The position numbers and the translations under genes are program-made. The notes under the pieces are model-generated. The model searched no databases. It had not been told where the DNA came from and saw nothing but the letters and a program-made list of their open reading frames with translations. A DNA stretch of 64,000 bases from Leifsonia shinshuensis (GTDB taxonomy: Bacteria; Actinomycetota; Actinomycetes; Actinomycetales; Microbacteriaceae), in the NCBI RefSeq assembly GCF_014217625.1, contig NZ_CP043641.1, positions 1,612,001 to 1,676,000 of the forward strand, written 5' to 3'. This document shows positions 18,029-30,834 of this stretch, piece by piece (positions within the stretch are counted from its first letter, which is position 1; each line of letters starts with the position of its first letter).

Positions 18029-19522
18029 TCAGACCGTGGTGAGGTAGCGCAGGGGGACCTCGATGGTGACCTCGGTGCCCTGGCCCATCATCGTGTGCCA
18101 GTCGATCGCTCCGCCGAGCTCACCCTGGATCAGCGTCCGCACGATCTGCGTGCCGAGGCCCGACCCGACCTTGCCCTCAGGCAGGCCGGAGCCGTTGTCG
18201 ACGACCTTGACGGTGAGGGAGTCGTCGGTCCGGTTCGCCACGATCTCCACCTGGCCCTCCCGTCCGGCGAGGCCGTGCTCGACCGCGTTCGTGACCAGTT
18301 CGGTCAGCGCGAGCGCGAGCGGCGTCGCGTACTCGCTCGGCAGGGAGCCGAAGGTGCCCGACTTCTTGGGATGCACCGTCGTCGTGTGGCTGGCCGCGAC
18401 CTCCGCCACCAGCAGCAGCACCCGGTCGAACACGTCGTCGAAGTCCACGATCTGCGCGAGGCCCGTCGAGAGCGTGTCGTGCACGACCGCGATCGCGGCG
18501 ACACGGCGCATGGCCTGGCTGAGCGCCTCCCGCGCCTCCTCCGAGTGGGTGCGGCGAGCCTGGATGCGCAGCAGCGAGGCGACCGTCTGGAGGTTGTTCT
18601 TCACCCGGTGGTGGATCTCGCGGATCGTCGCGTCTTTCGTGATCAGCTCGCGCTCCTGGTGCCGCTGCTCAGAGACGTCGCGGCACAGCACGATCGCGCC
18701 GACGCGTTCGCCGCGGTTGCGGATCGGGATGGTGCGCAGCGACACCGTCACGCCGCGCGCCTCGATGTCGGTGCGCCAGGGGGCGCGGCCGGTGACCACC
18801 AGCGGCAGCGACTCGTCCGCCGTGATGGTTCCCGCGAGGAGCTTGGTCGTGACCGTCGCCAGAGACTCGCCCTCCAGCTCGCCGGTGAAGCCCATCCGGT
18901 TGAAGGCGCTCAGCGCGTTCGGGCTGGCGAAGGTGGTGATGCCGTCGACGTCCAGCCGGATCAGCCCGTCCGCGGCGCGCGGCGCGCCGCGGCGGGGAGC
19001 GGCGGGCGCGCCCAGGTCGGGGAAGTCTCCGGTCGCGATCATGGCGAACAGATCGTTGGCGCAGTCGTTGAAGGTCAGCTCCTGGCGGCTGGGGGTGCGC
19101 GCCTCGCTGAGGTTCGTGTGGCGGGTGATGACCGCGACGGGCTCATCCGCCGTCTGTGGGGAGTGGACGCTGAGCCGGCGGATCACCGGGACGGCGCGCA
19201 CGCGCGTCGGCGTCTCCTCGTACCAGTCCGGGGCGGAGGTGTCGATGATCTGCTTGGTCAGGTAGGCGTCCGTGACCTGCTGGCGCCACTCCGGCTTGAT
19301 CCGCTGGCCGACGAAGTCGCGGTAGAACAGCGTCGCGGCGCTCGACGGACGAGCGTGCGCGACCGCGACGAAGTCGTCGTCCGTCGTCGGCACCCACAGC
19401 ACGATGTCGGCGAAGGCCAGGTCGGCCAGGAGCTGCCAGTCGCCGACGAGGCTGTGGAGCCACTCCACGTCCGCCTCGGAGGAACGACCTTGGGCATGGA
19501 CGAGATCACTGAGCGTCGACAC
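18029..19522 (-). CDS. pdtaS: Cytosolic sensor histidine kinase PdtaS
   Basis: A 497-residue soluble kinase. The N-terminal GAF-like part (MSTLSDLVHAQG, then SLVGDWQLLADLAFADIVLWVP) and the central PAS part (DGLIRLDVDGITTFASPNALSAFNRMGF) follow the mycobacterial PdtaS order. The HisKA_2 box IREIHHRVKNNLQTVASLLRIQARR contains the phosphorylated His, and an HATPase domain follows (ELVTNAVEHG; DNGSGLPEG). It signals to an ANTAR-type response regulator, which is not in this window. GTG lies six bases after TATAGT (19534-19529), so the message is probably leaderless. Confidence 0.93.
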   Translation of the reverse strand: MSTLSDLVHAQGRSSEADVEWLHSLVGDWQLLADLAFADIVLWVPTTDDDFVAVAHARPSSAATLFYRDFVGQRIKPEWRQQVTDAYLTKQIIDTSAPDWYEETPTRVRAVPVIRRLSVHSPQTADEPVAVITRHTNLSEARTPSRQELTFNDCANDLFAMIATGDFPDLGAPAAPRRGAPRAADGLIRLDVDGITTFASPNALSAFNRMGFTGELEGESLATVTTKLLAGTITADESLPLVVTGRAPWRTDIEARGVTVSLRTIPIRNRGERVGAIVLCRDVSEQRHQERELITKDATIREIHHRVKNNLQTVASLLRIQARRTHSEEAREALSQAMRRVAAIAVVHDTLSTGLAQIVDFDDVFDRVLLLVAEVAASHTTTVHPKKSGTFGSLPSEYATPLALALTELVTNAVEHGLAGREGQVEIVANRTDDSLTVKVVDNGSGLPEGKVGSGLGTQIVRTLIQGELGGAIDWHTMMGQGTEVTIEVPLRYLTTV

Positions 19523-19554
19523 TCCCCCACTATAGACAGACCGCACGGCACCGG

Positions 19555-19563
19555 TTGTCCACA
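19555..19563 (+). other. DnaA-box-like nonamer TTGTCCACA
   Basis: An exact match to the high-GC actinobacterial DnaA box TTGTCCACA, in the gap between the divergent pdtaS and Rv3235-like genes. A single copy may be chance. It could let DnaA affect either promoter. Confidence 0.4.
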
Positions 19564-19663
19564 CCCGCGTTCAGGCCCTGGACCACCCGCGAGGCGCGCT
19601 GATTGAGTGTTCACCACGCACCGACGAACACCGTCGACGAGAAAGAATCGAGCACCACGAGCA

Positions 19664-20221
19664 ATGAACGCACTCCTCTCCCCAGTCCTGGACCGGCCCG
19701 CGCTGGAGCGGCCGACGCGGGAACGGCCGACCGCCGCGCGGCCGCCGCTCCGGCTCGTCCCGCCGCGCGTGGCGCCTCCGTCCCGGCCTGTGCCGCCGCC
19801 GGACCTGCCCGCCTTCGAACCCAGGACGCTCGACGCCGAGCTGGAGGCCGCCGACGACGAACTGCGGACGGACTCCGGCATCGGCGAGGACGCCCGCCTG
19901 CTCTGCGCGAAGCTCGCGCTCTGCGTCATCGAGATCCTGGCGGGCGCGCGCCCGCTCGATCAGCTGGGCCGCTGGGTCAGCGACTCCGTCTTCATCCAGC
20001 TGCTGCGGCGCACCGTCATCGCCGCGCGCTCCCGGGAGGTCACCGGCGACGAGGCCAGGCGACCACGCGTCCGCGTCGGCGAGCCACTACTCAACCGCCT
20101 CGGCGACTCGGTGGTCGAGGCGGTTGTCATGATCCACCAGCCGGCGCGGTCCCGCGCGGTGGCGCTGCGGCTGGAGCGCCACCGGGCACGCTGGCGCGCG
20201 ACGGCGATCACGGTCCTGTAG
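19664..20221 (+). CDS. Rv3235-like family protein, function unknown
   Basis: About 185 residues. The N-terminal 80 residues are Pro/Arg-rich and probably disordered. The C-terminal part (RLLCAKLALCVIEILAGARPLDQLGRWVSDSVFIQLLRR ... RSRAVALRLERHRARWRATAITVL) matches the actinobacterial Rv3235 family found beside secA. The repeated basic helices suggest an interaction module. No reaction is known. ATG at 19664 is chosen; a GTG at 19607 is in frame. It converges on secA over a strong hairpin. Confidence 0.8.
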   Translation: MNALLSPVLDRPALERPTRERPTAARPPLRLVPPRVAPPSRPVPPPDLPAFEPRTLDAELEAADDELRTDSGIGEDARLLCAKLALCVIEILAGARPLDQLGRWVSDSVFIQLLRRTVIAARSREVTGDEARRPRVRVGEPLLNRLGDSVVEAVVMIHQPARSRAVALRLERHRARWRATAITVL

Positions 20222-20239
20222 GGGCACCGCGCAGACGAC

Positions 20240-20275
20240 GAACGGCGGGGCGGTCGTCTGACCGCCCCGCCGTTC
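20240..20275. terminator. Bidirectional hairpin terminator between Rv3235-like gene and secA
   Basis: A perfect 15-bp stem: GAACGGCGGGGCGGT (20240-20254) and ACCGCCCCGCCGTTC (20261-20275) with the loop CGTCTG. It lies 18 bases past one stop and about 40 bases past the other. There is no long U-tract, as is common in high-GC Actinobacteria. Confidence 0.8.
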
Positions 20276-20316
20276 GGGGAGCTGCGCTCAGCGCCTCTGG
20301 GTCAGCGCCTCCGGGG

Positions 20317-23121
<2,805 letters not shown>

Positions 23122-23302
23122 TGATGCACTCCATTTTGCTCGGTCGGGCCGATGATGCCCGCGCCCCGGCGGGCGCACGCCGCACGGCACACTCCGCCGA
23201 CGATAGAGAACATCGTACTTGGTCCGCCCCGGAGGTCGTCCCGTGCTCCCTGGGAGGGCGCTGCGAGACCGGTGAACGGGATACCCCGTCGGGCAGCGGA
23301 AC

Positions 23303-23339
23303 GCCGATGGCGTACGCCGCCTGGGCGCACGCCATCGGC
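23303..23339 (-). terminator. hpf terminator hairpin
   Basis: GCCGATGGCGT (23303-23313) pairs perfectly with ACGCCATCGGC (23329-23339); the 15-base loop is itself GC-rich. It lies 14 bases downstream of the hpf stop and about 180 bases upstream of secA, so secA probably has its own promoter in the remaining gap. Confidence 0.75.
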
Positions 23340-23353
23340 GCTAGCGAATCTGC

Positions 23354-24055
23354 TCAGCCGAGCTTGCGGCTGGCGGTCGCAACCTCCTGCAACTCCTCGG
23401 CGTCGTCGTCGAGGGCGATCACGCCGTAGTCCCAGCCCTTGCGGCGGTAGACGACGCTCGGCCGCTTGGTCTCCTGGTCCACGAAGAGGTAGAAGTCGTG
23501 GCCTACGAGCTCCATGTAATAGAGGGCGTCGTCGACGGTCATCGGGATGCTCGCGAAGACCTTCTGGCGGATCACGACGGGGCTGTACTCCTCCTCGGCC
23601 TCCGCGGACTCCGCCGACTCGTCCGTGACGGCCGGGACGCTGCCCGTGCGTACCTGGTCGAGCACCGACACGGGTGCCGCCGCGAGTCCCACGGCGCTGA
23701 AGCCGTCCGTGCTCGCCTCGCGCAGCGAGGTGGGGCGGTGCTGCCCGCGATGCACCTTGCGCCTGTCCTTGGCCCTCCTGACACGTTCGAGAAGCTTCCC
23801 GAGCGCGATGTCGAACGCGGCGTACTTGTCGGTTCCGGTCGCTTCGGACCGGACCACGGCTCGCGGTCCGACCAGGGTCAGCTCGACCCGGTCGTCGCCG
23901 TTCTGGGATCCCAGCTTCTCGTTGTGCCTGCTGACCTTGATCTCGAAGGAGATGGCCCGCTCGGCGAGATGCGCGACCTTGTCTGCCTTCTCGGTCGCGT
24001 ATTCACGGAAGCGATCAGTGATTCCCAGGTTGCGTCCGACGATGTTGATGTCCAT
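23354..24055 (-). CDS. hpf: Ribosome hibernation-promoting factor, long form
   Basis: A 233-residue protein. The N-terminal S30AE/YfiA domain (MDINIVGRNLGITDRFREYATEK ... LERVRRAKDRRK, about 1-115) binds the 30S decoding site. A variable linker is followed by the C-terminal long-HPF dimerisation domain (VVIRQKVFASIPMTVDDALYYMELVGHDFYLFVDQETKRPSVVYRRKGWDYGVI), here noted only by its ends at about 170-222. The long form makes 100S ribosome dimers in stationary phase. GGGAGG lies seven bases before the ATG. In M. tuberculosis the homologue also sits between comF and secA1. Confidence 0.95.
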   Translation of the reverse strand: MDINIVGRNLGITDRFREYATEKADKVAHLAERAISFEIKVSRHNEKLGSQNGDDRVELTLVGPRAVVRSEATGTDKYAAFDIALGKLLERVRRAKDRRKVHRGQHRPTSLREASTDGFSAVGLAAAPVSVLDQVRTGSVPAVTDESAESAEAEEEYSPVVIRQKVFASIPMTVDDALYYMELVGHDFYLFVDQETKRPSVVYRRKGWDYGVIALDDDAEELQEVATASRKLG

Positions 24056-24220
24056 GGAGACCTCCCTGATCCGGCGTGACGTCCGCCCGGATCACGAAGG
24101 GCGGATCGCTCGCGCCTTTTCGACTACCGTAGTGCTCCCCCGCGCGTTACGGAACCGTGATCGGCAGGTGAATTCCAGGATTCCGCTGGACGTTCGCTGA
24201 GTCGCGTCGCGCGGGACTGG

Positions 24221-24928
24221 TCACGGCCTTCGTCGCGGCGTACGGGCCACGGCGGCAGCTCCGGCGATCGACCCGCCGGCCGCTCTGATCGCCCGCGCGG
24301 CCTCCGCGATGGTGGCCCCGCTCGTCACGATGTCGTCGACGATCACGCACCTCCGCCCGCGCAGCCGCGGGGACGCGACCAGGCTGCCTGCACGGTTGCC
24401 CGCACGTTCCACGGTTCCGAGCGCGGCCTGGTCGGCGGTCTGCCGCGTCAGCCGGAGCGCTCGCCAGAGCGGCGGCGCGAGCGCCCGGGAACGCGCGAGC
24501 ACCATCCCGGTCGGGTGGTAGCCGCGCCGGCGCCAGGCCGCGCGCGTCGACGGGATCAGGACGGGCACCACCGCGGACCGGTGCGTCCCCGCCGCGGCGG
24601 CGAGCGCCGGCCGCAGCGCGCGGGCCAGGGCGGCCGCCGCGTCCACCCGTCCGCCGTCCTTGTAGGCCAGGAGCACCGTGCGCGGGATGTCGTCGTAGTC
24701 GAGCGCCGACCACACGGGCACGCCGGCTGCGGTATGGCGGCGCACCTCCGGAGTCAAGGCTCGTGCGCAGTCGGCACAGAGCGACCGGTCGGGCGCGGAG
24801 CATCCGGCGCAGCTCACCGGGAGCAGCACGGCGGAGGCGTCGAGGACGGCGTCACGGATGATCGAGCGGAAGCCGGAACGGCGGCCGGAGCGGAAGTCGG
24901 AACGGAGGGAGCCAGTGGTGATCGTCAT
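24221..24928 (-). CDS. ComF family phosphoribosyltransferase-like protein
   Basis: A 235-residue protein. An N-terminal zinc ribbon (Cys40-x2-Cys43, Cys51-x2-Cys54 in CAGCSAPDRSLCADC) is followed by the double-zinc-ribbon and type I phosphoribosyltransferase fold. CVIVDDIVTSGATIAEAARAI is the PRPP-binding loop. ComF proteins assist DNA uptake in competent bacteria; in Actinobacteria the role is less clear. The ATG has only a weak GAGGCT site. It lies in the conserved slot between lpqB and hpf. Confidence 0.9.
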   Translation of the reverse strand: MTITTGSLRSDFRSGRRSGFRSIIRDAVLDASAVLLPVSCAGCSAPDRSLCADCARALTPEVRRHTAAGVPVWSALDYDDIPRTVLLAYKDGGRVDAAAALARALRPALAAAAGTHRSAVVPVLIPSTRAAWRRRGYHPTGMVLARSRALAPPLWRALRLTRQTADQAALGTVERAGNRAGSLVASPRLRGRRCVIVDDIVTSGATIAEAARAIRAAGGSIAGAAAVARTPRRRP

Positions 24929-25055
24929 GCACCCAGCCTCACGGCGGCGAGCCCCGTGCAGCGCGCCGCGGAGGGATCAGTGGAGAAGTCCGCGTGAGCG
25001 CGACGCTGTGGAGGACAGCATCAGGTCCGCTCGCAGCGCGGCGTGCCCACTACCC

Positions 25056-26750
25056 TCACGGCTGCCCGAGTTGCACCGCGACCGCTCCGACCTTGTCGGT
25101 CTGCGTCTGCCATCCGCTCCCGGTGGGCGCCTGCAGCGTCCCGTCGCCCGCGAGCACCAGGTAGCGCGACAGGCCGCCGGCTCCCACGATCGTCCGTCCG
25201 GTCGTCGGGCCGGTGGTGGTCGACGTGGTCCCGCCGATCGTCTGCTCCGCGATCCCGGTCGCGTCTCCGTTGGTCGAGCTGAGCACCACCACCGTAAGCT
25301 CGCCCGTCCACGCGATGGAGGTCGGGATGCCGTCTCCCATCGCGAGCTCGATCGGGGCCGTGATGGCGCTCGGCAGGCCGTCCGAGCCGCGCACGACGCC
25401 CGCTGCGACGACGGAGTAGCCGGTGGTGGTGTGCAGGATCGCGACCACGCGGGTCCCGTCGCGCGAGACGGCCAGGGCGACGATGCCGACAGCGCCGGGC
25501 CAATCCACCTTGACCGGGTGCGGCTGCCCGTTCGCGCTGGCGACCTGGAGCGCGTTCGGGGACGCCGCCGGGACGCTCCAGAGCCAGCCCTGGTTGTCCA
25601 GCGCGGGCGCGATCAGCCCGGGGCGTGCGTCCAGGTGCACCGGATCCCCGGACTTCCGCACCAGCACGGCCGCCCCGTGCGACAGCACCGCCACCTCGTC
25701 ACGCGTCGCGTTCACCGTCGCCGCCGAGGGCTGCAGCGCCACCACCTTGTCGCTGAGCCCGCTCAACGGTGTGATGGTCGAGCCGTTCAGGAGGCCGAAC
25801 GACTCGCCGCGGAGGACGACGGCGTGCGAGTCCACCGGCGGGTCCTGCAGCGGCACCGACCCGTCCGGCAGCGGCGGCACCTGCTGCTGGTTACCCTCGA
25901 TCGAGAGTTGCACGGACGACGCCAGCGAGCCGAGGCTCTGCTCGAGCTGGAGCTGCATCCGCTGGAGCTGCAACTGGTCCGCCCTGCCCGCCTCGGAGCT
26001 CAGGTCGACGTGCGCTGTGCCATTCGAGGTGGTGACCGACGGGACGGCGAGCTGCGTGCCGGCCGGGAACGCGCTGGTCACCGCGCCGTTCAGCCACTTG
26101 GCCGGTCCCGCGAGGACCGCGCTGGCCACACGTGTGGCCGCCGTCGCGACGCGGGCCGGGAACCAGCGGGCGTCCGGCACCAGGTAGGAGTAGTCCGCGT
26201 TGTAGAAGTAGAGCGTCTGCTGGCTGAAGACGGCGCGGAAGGTCGGGTCGTCGATGACCACGCCGTCCGGGGCGACGGAGATGCGCCACTGGCCGTTCTC
26301 CTTCGTCACCTCGTAGCTGAGGCCGACCGGGGCCTTGCTCCCCACCGGGTGGTAGCTCCCGGCGCTGTCCACGTTGGCGACCGGTGTGACGTCGACCGAC
26401 CACTGGTCGCCGGAGTGGTCGAACGTGCGGCTGCGGCCGTCGTCCACCGTGACCGACTCGTCGGGGTTCCAGGAGGCCGCCATCGAGCGGGTGAGGTACT
26501 CCCGGGCGATCCCGAAGTTGTTCTTCGGGCTGGAGGCCGCGTCGATGAACCCCTGCACGATCCGCTGCGGGGTGGCGCCGTTCTCGGGCGGTGACGGGTT
26601 GAAGTCGAGGTCGAGCTGGTCGTTGACCTGCGCGACGGGACCGCCCTGGCGCACCGGGCCGGTGTCGGGGATGCTCGCGCACGCCGCGAGCACCAGCGCG
26701 AGCACCGCGGCGAGGGGGACGCCGAGGCCGCGGGACGTCCTCCGGATCAT
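25056..26750 (-). CDS. lpqB: Lipoprotein LpqB, partner of MtrB
   Basis: A 564-residue lipoprotein: the signal peptide ends in LAAC (Cys24). A GerMN-type domain sits in the middle ([26 protein letters not shown] ... [13 protein letters not shown]), and a C-terminal beta-propeller-like half has repeated GWLWSVP and [12 protein letters not shown] strands. In mycobacteria LpqB binds the outer part of MtrB and affects MtrA phosphorylation. The ATG overlaps the mtrB stop by four bases, so expression is coupled. Confidence 0.94.
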   Translation of the reverse strand: MIRRTSRGLGVPLAAVLALVLAACASIPDTGPVRQGGPVAQVNDQLDLDFNPSPPENGATPQRIVQGFIDAASSPKNNFGIAREYLTRSMAASWNPDESVTVDDGRSRTFDHSGDQWSVDVTPVANVDSAGSYHPVGSKAPVGLSYEVTKENGQWRISVAPDGVVIDDPTFRAVFSQQTLYFYNADYSYLVPDARWFPARVATAATRVASAVLAGPAKWLNGAVTSAFPAGTQLAVPSVTTSNGTAHVDLSSEAGRADQLQLQRMQLQLEQSLGSLASSVQLSIEGNQQQVPPLPDGSVPLQDPPVDSHAVVLRGESFGLLNGSTITPLSGLSDKVVALQPSAATVNATRDEVAVLSHGAAVLVRKSGDPVHLDARPGLIAPALDNQGWLWSVPAASPNALQVASANGQPHPVKVDWPGAVGIVALAVSRDGTRVVAILHTTTGYSVVAAGVVRGSDGLPSAITAPIELAMGDGIPTSIAWTGELTVVVLSSTNGDATGIAEQTIGGTTSTTTGPTTGRTIVGAGGLSRYLVLAGDGTLQAPTGSGWQTQTDKVGAVAVQLGQP

Positions 26751-28468
26751 GCGCGGGCCTCGCTTCCAGGCAGCGGCGCGGGATCGAGGGCGGCCGTTCC
26801 GCGGTCGAGGGCGCCGGTGTCGTCGGCCCCGGACTGCGCGGAGGACGCCGCCTCGGACGACGACTCGGGCCGTCCCGGCTTCGTGCCCGCGTCGGCCGGA
26901 GGCAGCGGCAGCGGCGAGGCGATGATGCCCTTGCCGGTGAACCGCGGCAGTGTGAGCCGGAAGCACGATCCCTGCCCTGGCATCGACCAGACCTGGAGCC
27001 AGCCGGAGTGGAGGGTGGCGTCCTCCAGCGAGATGGCGAGGCCGAGCCCGGTGCCGCCGAGGGTGCGCTTGCGGGACGGGTCGGCCCGCCAGAACCGGTC
27101 GAAGACGTGGTTGACGTCCTGCTGGTTCATGCCGATGCCGTAGTCGCGCACGGCGAGCGCGACCGCCGTCTCGTTGCTGTCGACGGTGACCACCACCGGC
27201 GCTCCCTCGCCGTGCTCGATCGCGTTGCCGATCAGGTTGCGCACGACACGGCGGATGCGGCGCGGATCCATGCCGACGTCGAAGTAGCCTCCCGGCGCCT
27301 CCAGCCGGAGCTCGGAGCCGTTCTGCTCGGCGAGCGTCCGCAGTTCGTCGACGACCTCCTCCGCCAGGCGCACGAGGTTCGTGGGCTCGGGGTCGAGCGC
27401 GACCGAGCCGGCGTCGTACCGGCTGATCTCCAGGAGGTCCGAGAGCAGCCGGTCGAACCGCTCGATCTGGGTGTGCAGCAGCTCGGCGGTGCGGGAGGTC
27501 GCCGGCGGGAACGAGCCGCGCTGGTCGTAGATCACATCGCCGGCCAGCCGGATGGTCGTCAGCGGCGTGCGCAGCTCGTGCGACACGTCCGACACGAACC
27601 GCTGCTGGAGCTGGGACAGCGTGGCGAGCTGGTTGATCTGGCTCTGCATGCTGTCGGCCATCCCGTTGAACGAGCGGGCGAGCGACGCGAAGACGTCCTC
27701 GCCCTTCTCCGGGATGCGCACGGCGAGGTCGCCCGCGGCGAGCCGCTCGCTGGTGCGCGCGGCGACCCGGATCGGCTCGACGACGAAGCGCACGATCAGC
27801 CAGGTGATCGCGCCGATGAGGACGATGAGCGCGAGCCCGGCGAGCAGCAGGGTGTTCTGGACGAACAGCAGCGTGTTCTCGGAGTCGCGCAGGTTGTAGC
27901 CGATGTAGAGCTCGTATCGGCCGTACGACGGCAGCGTGAGCTGCGTGCCGACGACGATCCCCGGATCGGTGGAGTCGGAGGACGCCGGGAGGGCGACCGA
28001 CTGGTAGAACTGCTTGGTCCCGCCGTTCTCGACGGCGGTGCGGAGCTCCTGCGAGATGACGGGGTTGAGCGCGGGGCTGCCCCGGTCCGGAGGTGCGAGC
28101 ACGCTGGTGTCCTGGCCGGGCACGCGATACGCCGCGATCAGCCGGCTGGAGGTCGAGGCCTGGACGGATTGCAGCGTCGAGTTGAGCAGGTTCTTGCCGC
28201 TGTCGCCGGAGGACACGTCCGAGGCGTTGAGCGTGGACTGCGCGGCCGTCGTGGCCCGGCTGGAGTCGCGGAGCGCCTGGTCGAGGCGCGACTGGTAGAG
28301 GTCGTTGCTGATGCTGAGCGCCATGTAGACGCCGGTGACGAGGATCGCGACGCCGGTCAGGACCAGCGTGATCGCGACGGTGCGCAGCTGCAGCGAGCGT
28401 CTCCAGAGGCGCGCCAGGTCGGACGGCACCTGCCGCCACCACTCCCTGTCGGGCCACCGGAAGCGCAT
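26747..28468 (-). CDS. mtrB: Sensor histidine kinase MtrB
   Basis: A 573-residue membrane kinase. There are two transmembrane segments (about 30-55 and 205-230) around an extracytoplasmic sensor domain, then a HAMP domain. The His box is [19 protein letters not shown], and the ATP-binding domain has [16 protein letters not shown] and [19 protein letters not shown] proline/serine-rich C-terminal tail follows. It phosphorylates MtrA and in Actinobacteria couples cell-wall state to division and replication. It starts 13 bases after the mtrA stop. Confidence 0.95.
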   Translation of the reverse strand: MRFRWPDREWWRQVPSDLARLWRRSLQLRTVAITLVLTGVAILVTGVYMALSISNDLYQSRLDQALRDSSRATTAAQSTLNASDVSSGDSGKNLLNSTLQSVQASTSSRLIAAYRVPGQDTSVLAPPDRGSPALNPVISQELRTAVENGGTKQFYQSVALPASSDSTDPGIVVGTQLTLPSYGRYELYIGYNLRDSENTLLFVQNTLLLAGLALIVLIGAITWLIVRFVVEPIRVAARTSERLAAGDLAVRIPEKGEDVFASLARSFNGMADSMQSQINQLATLSQLQQRFVSDVSHELRTPLTTIRLAGDVIYDQRGSFPPATSRTAELLHTQIERFDRLLSDLLEISRYDAGSVALDPEPTNLVRLAEEVVDELRTLAEQNGSELRLEAPGGYFDVGMDPRRIRRVVRNLIGNAIEHGEGAPVVVTVDSNETAVALAVRDYGIGMNQQDVNHVFDRFWRADPSRKRTLGGTGLGLAISLEDATLHSGWLQVWSMPGQGSCFRLTLPRFTGKGIIASPLPLPPADAGTKPGRPESSSEAASSAQSGADDTGALDRGTAALDPAPLPGSEARA

Positions 28469-28481
28469 CGCGGCCTCCCGG

Positions 28482-29165
28482 TCACGTCGCCGCGCCGGCG
28501 CGGTAGCCGACCCCGCGCACGGTCATGACGATCTTGGGGTTGTCCGGGTCCTGCTCCACCTTGGCGCGCAGGCGCTGGACGTGCACGTTCACCAGGCGGG
28601 TGTCGGCCTTGTAGTGGTAGCCCCAGACCTGCTCCAGCAGCATCTCGCGGGTGAAGACCTGCTGCGGCTTGGAGGCCAGGGCGAGCAGGAGGTCGAACTC
28701 GAGCGGGGTGAGCGCGATGCGCGAGTCGCCGCGGCGGACCTCGTGACCGGCGACGTCGACGACGAGGTCGCCGACGCGCAGCTGCTCGGCGGGCGGGCTG
28801 GTCGGGGCGGGGCGCAGCCGGGTGCGGATGCGCGCGACGAGCTCCTTGGGGTTGAACGGCTTGACCATGTAGTCGTCTGCGCCGGACTCCAGGCCTTTGA
28901 CGACGTCGGCGGTGTCGGACTTGGCGGTCAGCATGATGACGGGCGTGCCGGACTCGGCGCGGATGCGGCCGCACACCTCGATGCCGTCGAGGCCGGGCAG
29001 CATCAGGTCGAGGAGGACGAGGTCGGGCTTCGCAGCGCGGAAGATGTCGAGCGCCTGGGCGCCGTCCTCACAGAACACGGGGTCGAATCCCTCGGTGCGG
29101 AGCACGATGCCGATCATCTCGGCGAGGGCGGTGTCGTCGTCGACCACCAGGATGCGACTAGTCAT
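28482..29165 (-). CDS. mtrA: Response regulator MtrA
   Basis: A 227-residue OmpR/PhoB-type regulator: receiver domain with acidic pocket DDD (9-11), phosphorylation site Asp53 in LLDLMLPGLDG and conserved Lys in MVKPFNP. The winged-helix domain includes FDLLLALASKPQQVFTREMLLEQVWGYHYKADTRLVNVHVQRLR, cited by its ends only (about 155-200). Near-complete match to mycobacterial MtrA in the recognition part. In that family it controls dnaA, ripA and other wall genes. First gene of the mtrA-mtrB-lpqB operon. Confidence 0.96.
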   Translation of the reverse strand: MTSRILVVDDDTALAEMIGIVLRTEGFDPVFCEDGAQALDIFRAAKPDLVLLDLMLPGLDGIEVCGRIRAESGTPVIMLTAKSDTADVVKGLESGADDYMVKPFNPKELVARIRTRLRPAPTSPPAEQLRVGDLVVDVAGHEVRRGDSRIALTPLEFDLLLALASKPQQVFTREMLLEQVWGYHYKADTRLVNVHVQRLRAKVEQDPDNPKIVMTVRGVGYRAGAAT

Positions 29166-29290
29166 GTCCGAAGAATCCCCTGAACCCCTCTCGGGCGGCG
29201 CGCGCCGCAGCAGTAACGGGACAAGCGTAGTCGAGGTGGCTGCACGAGCCTTGTATGCCGGCCCGGTGCGGGCTGTGGGCACGTCGAGAC

Positions 29291-29313
29291 TGTGGATGAA
29301 CGGGTTGTCCACG
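29291..29313. other. Two inverted DnaA-box-like nonamers upstream of mtrA
   Basis: TGTGGATGA at 29291-29299 is one mismatch from an inverted TTATCCACA. TTGTCCACG at 29305-29313 is one mismatch from TTGTCCACA. They face each other five bases apart. They are also enclosed by GGGCACGT and ACGTGCCC (29277-29284, 29310-29317), which can pair. The site is in the mtrA upstream region. Confidence 0.35.
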
Positions 29314-29395
29314 TGCCCTGTGGGCGGGGCATCGCTCCGGCGACGGATGTGCCAGCATGGGAGCACCGCATCAGACGGGGGATGAGAGGCACGGC

Positions 29396-30832
29396 GTGAG
29401 CGACGACCAGAGCTGGCGGGCGCCGGGCGCGTCCGGGGAGCCGGATGCGGAGGGGGCGGGGGCCTCAGGGTCATCGGGGTCCGTGAGCGGGGGCGAGGGC
29501 TCGGGAGCCGCGTCGGCGGGACAGGCCGGCGGGCCGGTGCCCGAGCAGCCGCGGTACGGGGAGTACGCGCCGGGGTATCCGCAGCAGCCGGGGTATCCGC
29601 AGCAGCCGGGCTACCCCCAGCAGGCCTATCAGCAGCCCGGCTACCAGCAGCCCGGCGCGCCGTACGACTATCAGCAGCAGGCCTGGCAGCAGCAGCCCGG
29701 CTGGCAGCAGCAGCCCGGCTGGCAGCAGCCATACGCCGCCAACGGCGCACAGCCCGGGTGGGCTCCGCCGCCGAAGCCGGGGCTCATCCCGCTGCGTCCG
29801 CTGTCGTTCGGGAACCTCCTCGGCGCGCCGTTCCAGGCGCTGCGGCGCAACCCGAAGATCACCGTCGGCGCCGCCCTCCTGCTCCAGGGCGTCCCCAGCA
29901 TCGTCGTCACGGCGCTGATCGGCGGAGGGGTGTACCTCTTCTTCTCGCGGGTCGAGAACGCCGACGCCGCCGACCGTGGCACCATCGCCGCCGGCGCGAT
30001 CGGCGGAACGATCGTGCTCGGCGTGCTGGCCATCGTCATCTCGACCGTCTTCAGCGCGCTGCTGCAGGGCATCGTCGTCACCGAGGTGTCGCGGGAGACC
30101 CTCGGCGAGAAGCTGAACTTCCGTGCGCTCTGGCAGCGCGTCCGCAGCCGGTTCGGCGCGCTCATCGGCTGGACCTTCCTGCTCTCCCTCGGCTGGCTCC
30201 TCGCCGTCGCGCTGGTGGTGGGCATCGTGGTCGCCCTCGCCGCGCTCGGCGGCACGGCCGGCGTGATCGGCGGCGTGCTCGCCGGTCTCGGCGGCGGGTT
30301 CGGGCTCCTCGTGCTCTACGTCTGGCTGAACACCAAGCTCTCGCTCGTCCCGAGCGCGCTCGTGATCGAGCGCCTTCCGCTGCGGAGCGCGGTCCCGCGA
30401 TCGTGGCGGCTCACCTCCGGCTACTTCTGGCGGACATTCGGCCTGATCGTCCTGATCGCGATCATCATCTACGCGGTGACGCAGGTGATCTCGATCCCGT
30501 TCGCGATCATCGGCGGCATGCTCGGCGGGATCTTCGCGCCGACCTCGCTCAGCTCGGCCGATCCCAGCTCGTTCAACCAGCTCATCGTCAGCCAGCTCGG
30601 CGTCAACGGGCTGTCGGCGATCGTCGGCGCGATCGTGGGAGCGATCGGCAGTGTCGTCCAGTCCGCGGCGATCGGCCTCATCTACATCGACCTCCGGATG
30701 CGCAAGGAGGGCCTCGACCTCGAACTCGTGCGGTTCGTGGAGGCCCGGCAGACCGGTCAGGAGCTCCCCGACCCGTTCGCGGAGCCCGCCCCTGCCGCGC
30801 CGGCGCCGAGCGCGACCTGGCCGGGCATCTGA
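29396..30832 (+). CDS. Membrane protein with P/Q-rich N-terminus (GPDPase-membrane-domain type; Rv3689-like)
   Basis: A 478-residue protein. The first 130 residues are low-complexity: an acidic Gly/Ser part, then repeated YPQQPG and WQQQPG units. Six or more hydrophobic segments follow. The motifs FQALRRNPK and LSLVPSALVIERLPLRSAVPRSWRLTSGYFWRTFG fit the membrane domain found with glycerophosphodiester phosphodiesterases and in Rv3689-like proteins. No catalytic residues are visible. GTG is chosen because GAGAGG lies about eight bases upstream. First gene of a five-gene run with ATGA or near overlaps. Confidence 0.85.
   Translation: MSDDQSWRAPGASGEPDAEGAGASGSSGSVSGGEGSGAASAGQAGGPVPEQPRYGEYAPGYPQQPGYPQQPGYPQQAYQQPGYQQPGAPYDYQQQAWQQQPGWQQQPGWQQPYAANGAQPGWAPPPKPGLIPLRPLSFGNLLGAPFQALRRNPKITVGAALLLQGVPSIVVTALIGGGVYLFFSRVENADAADRGTIAAGAIGGTIVLGVLAIVISTVFSALLQGIVVTEVSRETLGEKLNFRALWQRVRSRFGALIGWTFLLSLGWLLAVALVVGIVVALAALGGTAGVIGGVLAGLGGGFGLLVLYVWLNTKLSLVPSALVIERLPLRSAVPRSWRLTSGYFWRTFGLIVLIAIIIYAVTQVISIPFAIIGGMLGGIFAPTSLSSADPSSFNQLIVSQLGVNGLSAIVGAIVGAIGSVVQSAAIGLIYIDLRMRKEGLDLELVRFVEARQTGQELPDPFAEPAPAAPAPSATWPGI
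29570..29735 (+). repeat. Coding tandem repeat for YPQQPG / WQQQPG
   Basis: Imperfect 18-21 base units encode YPQQPG three times, then QQPGYQQPG and WQQQPG twice. This gives a tyrosine- and glutamine-rich disordered arm in front of the first membrane segment. Such units can change number by slippage. Confidence 0.8.
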
Positions 30833-30834
30833 GC

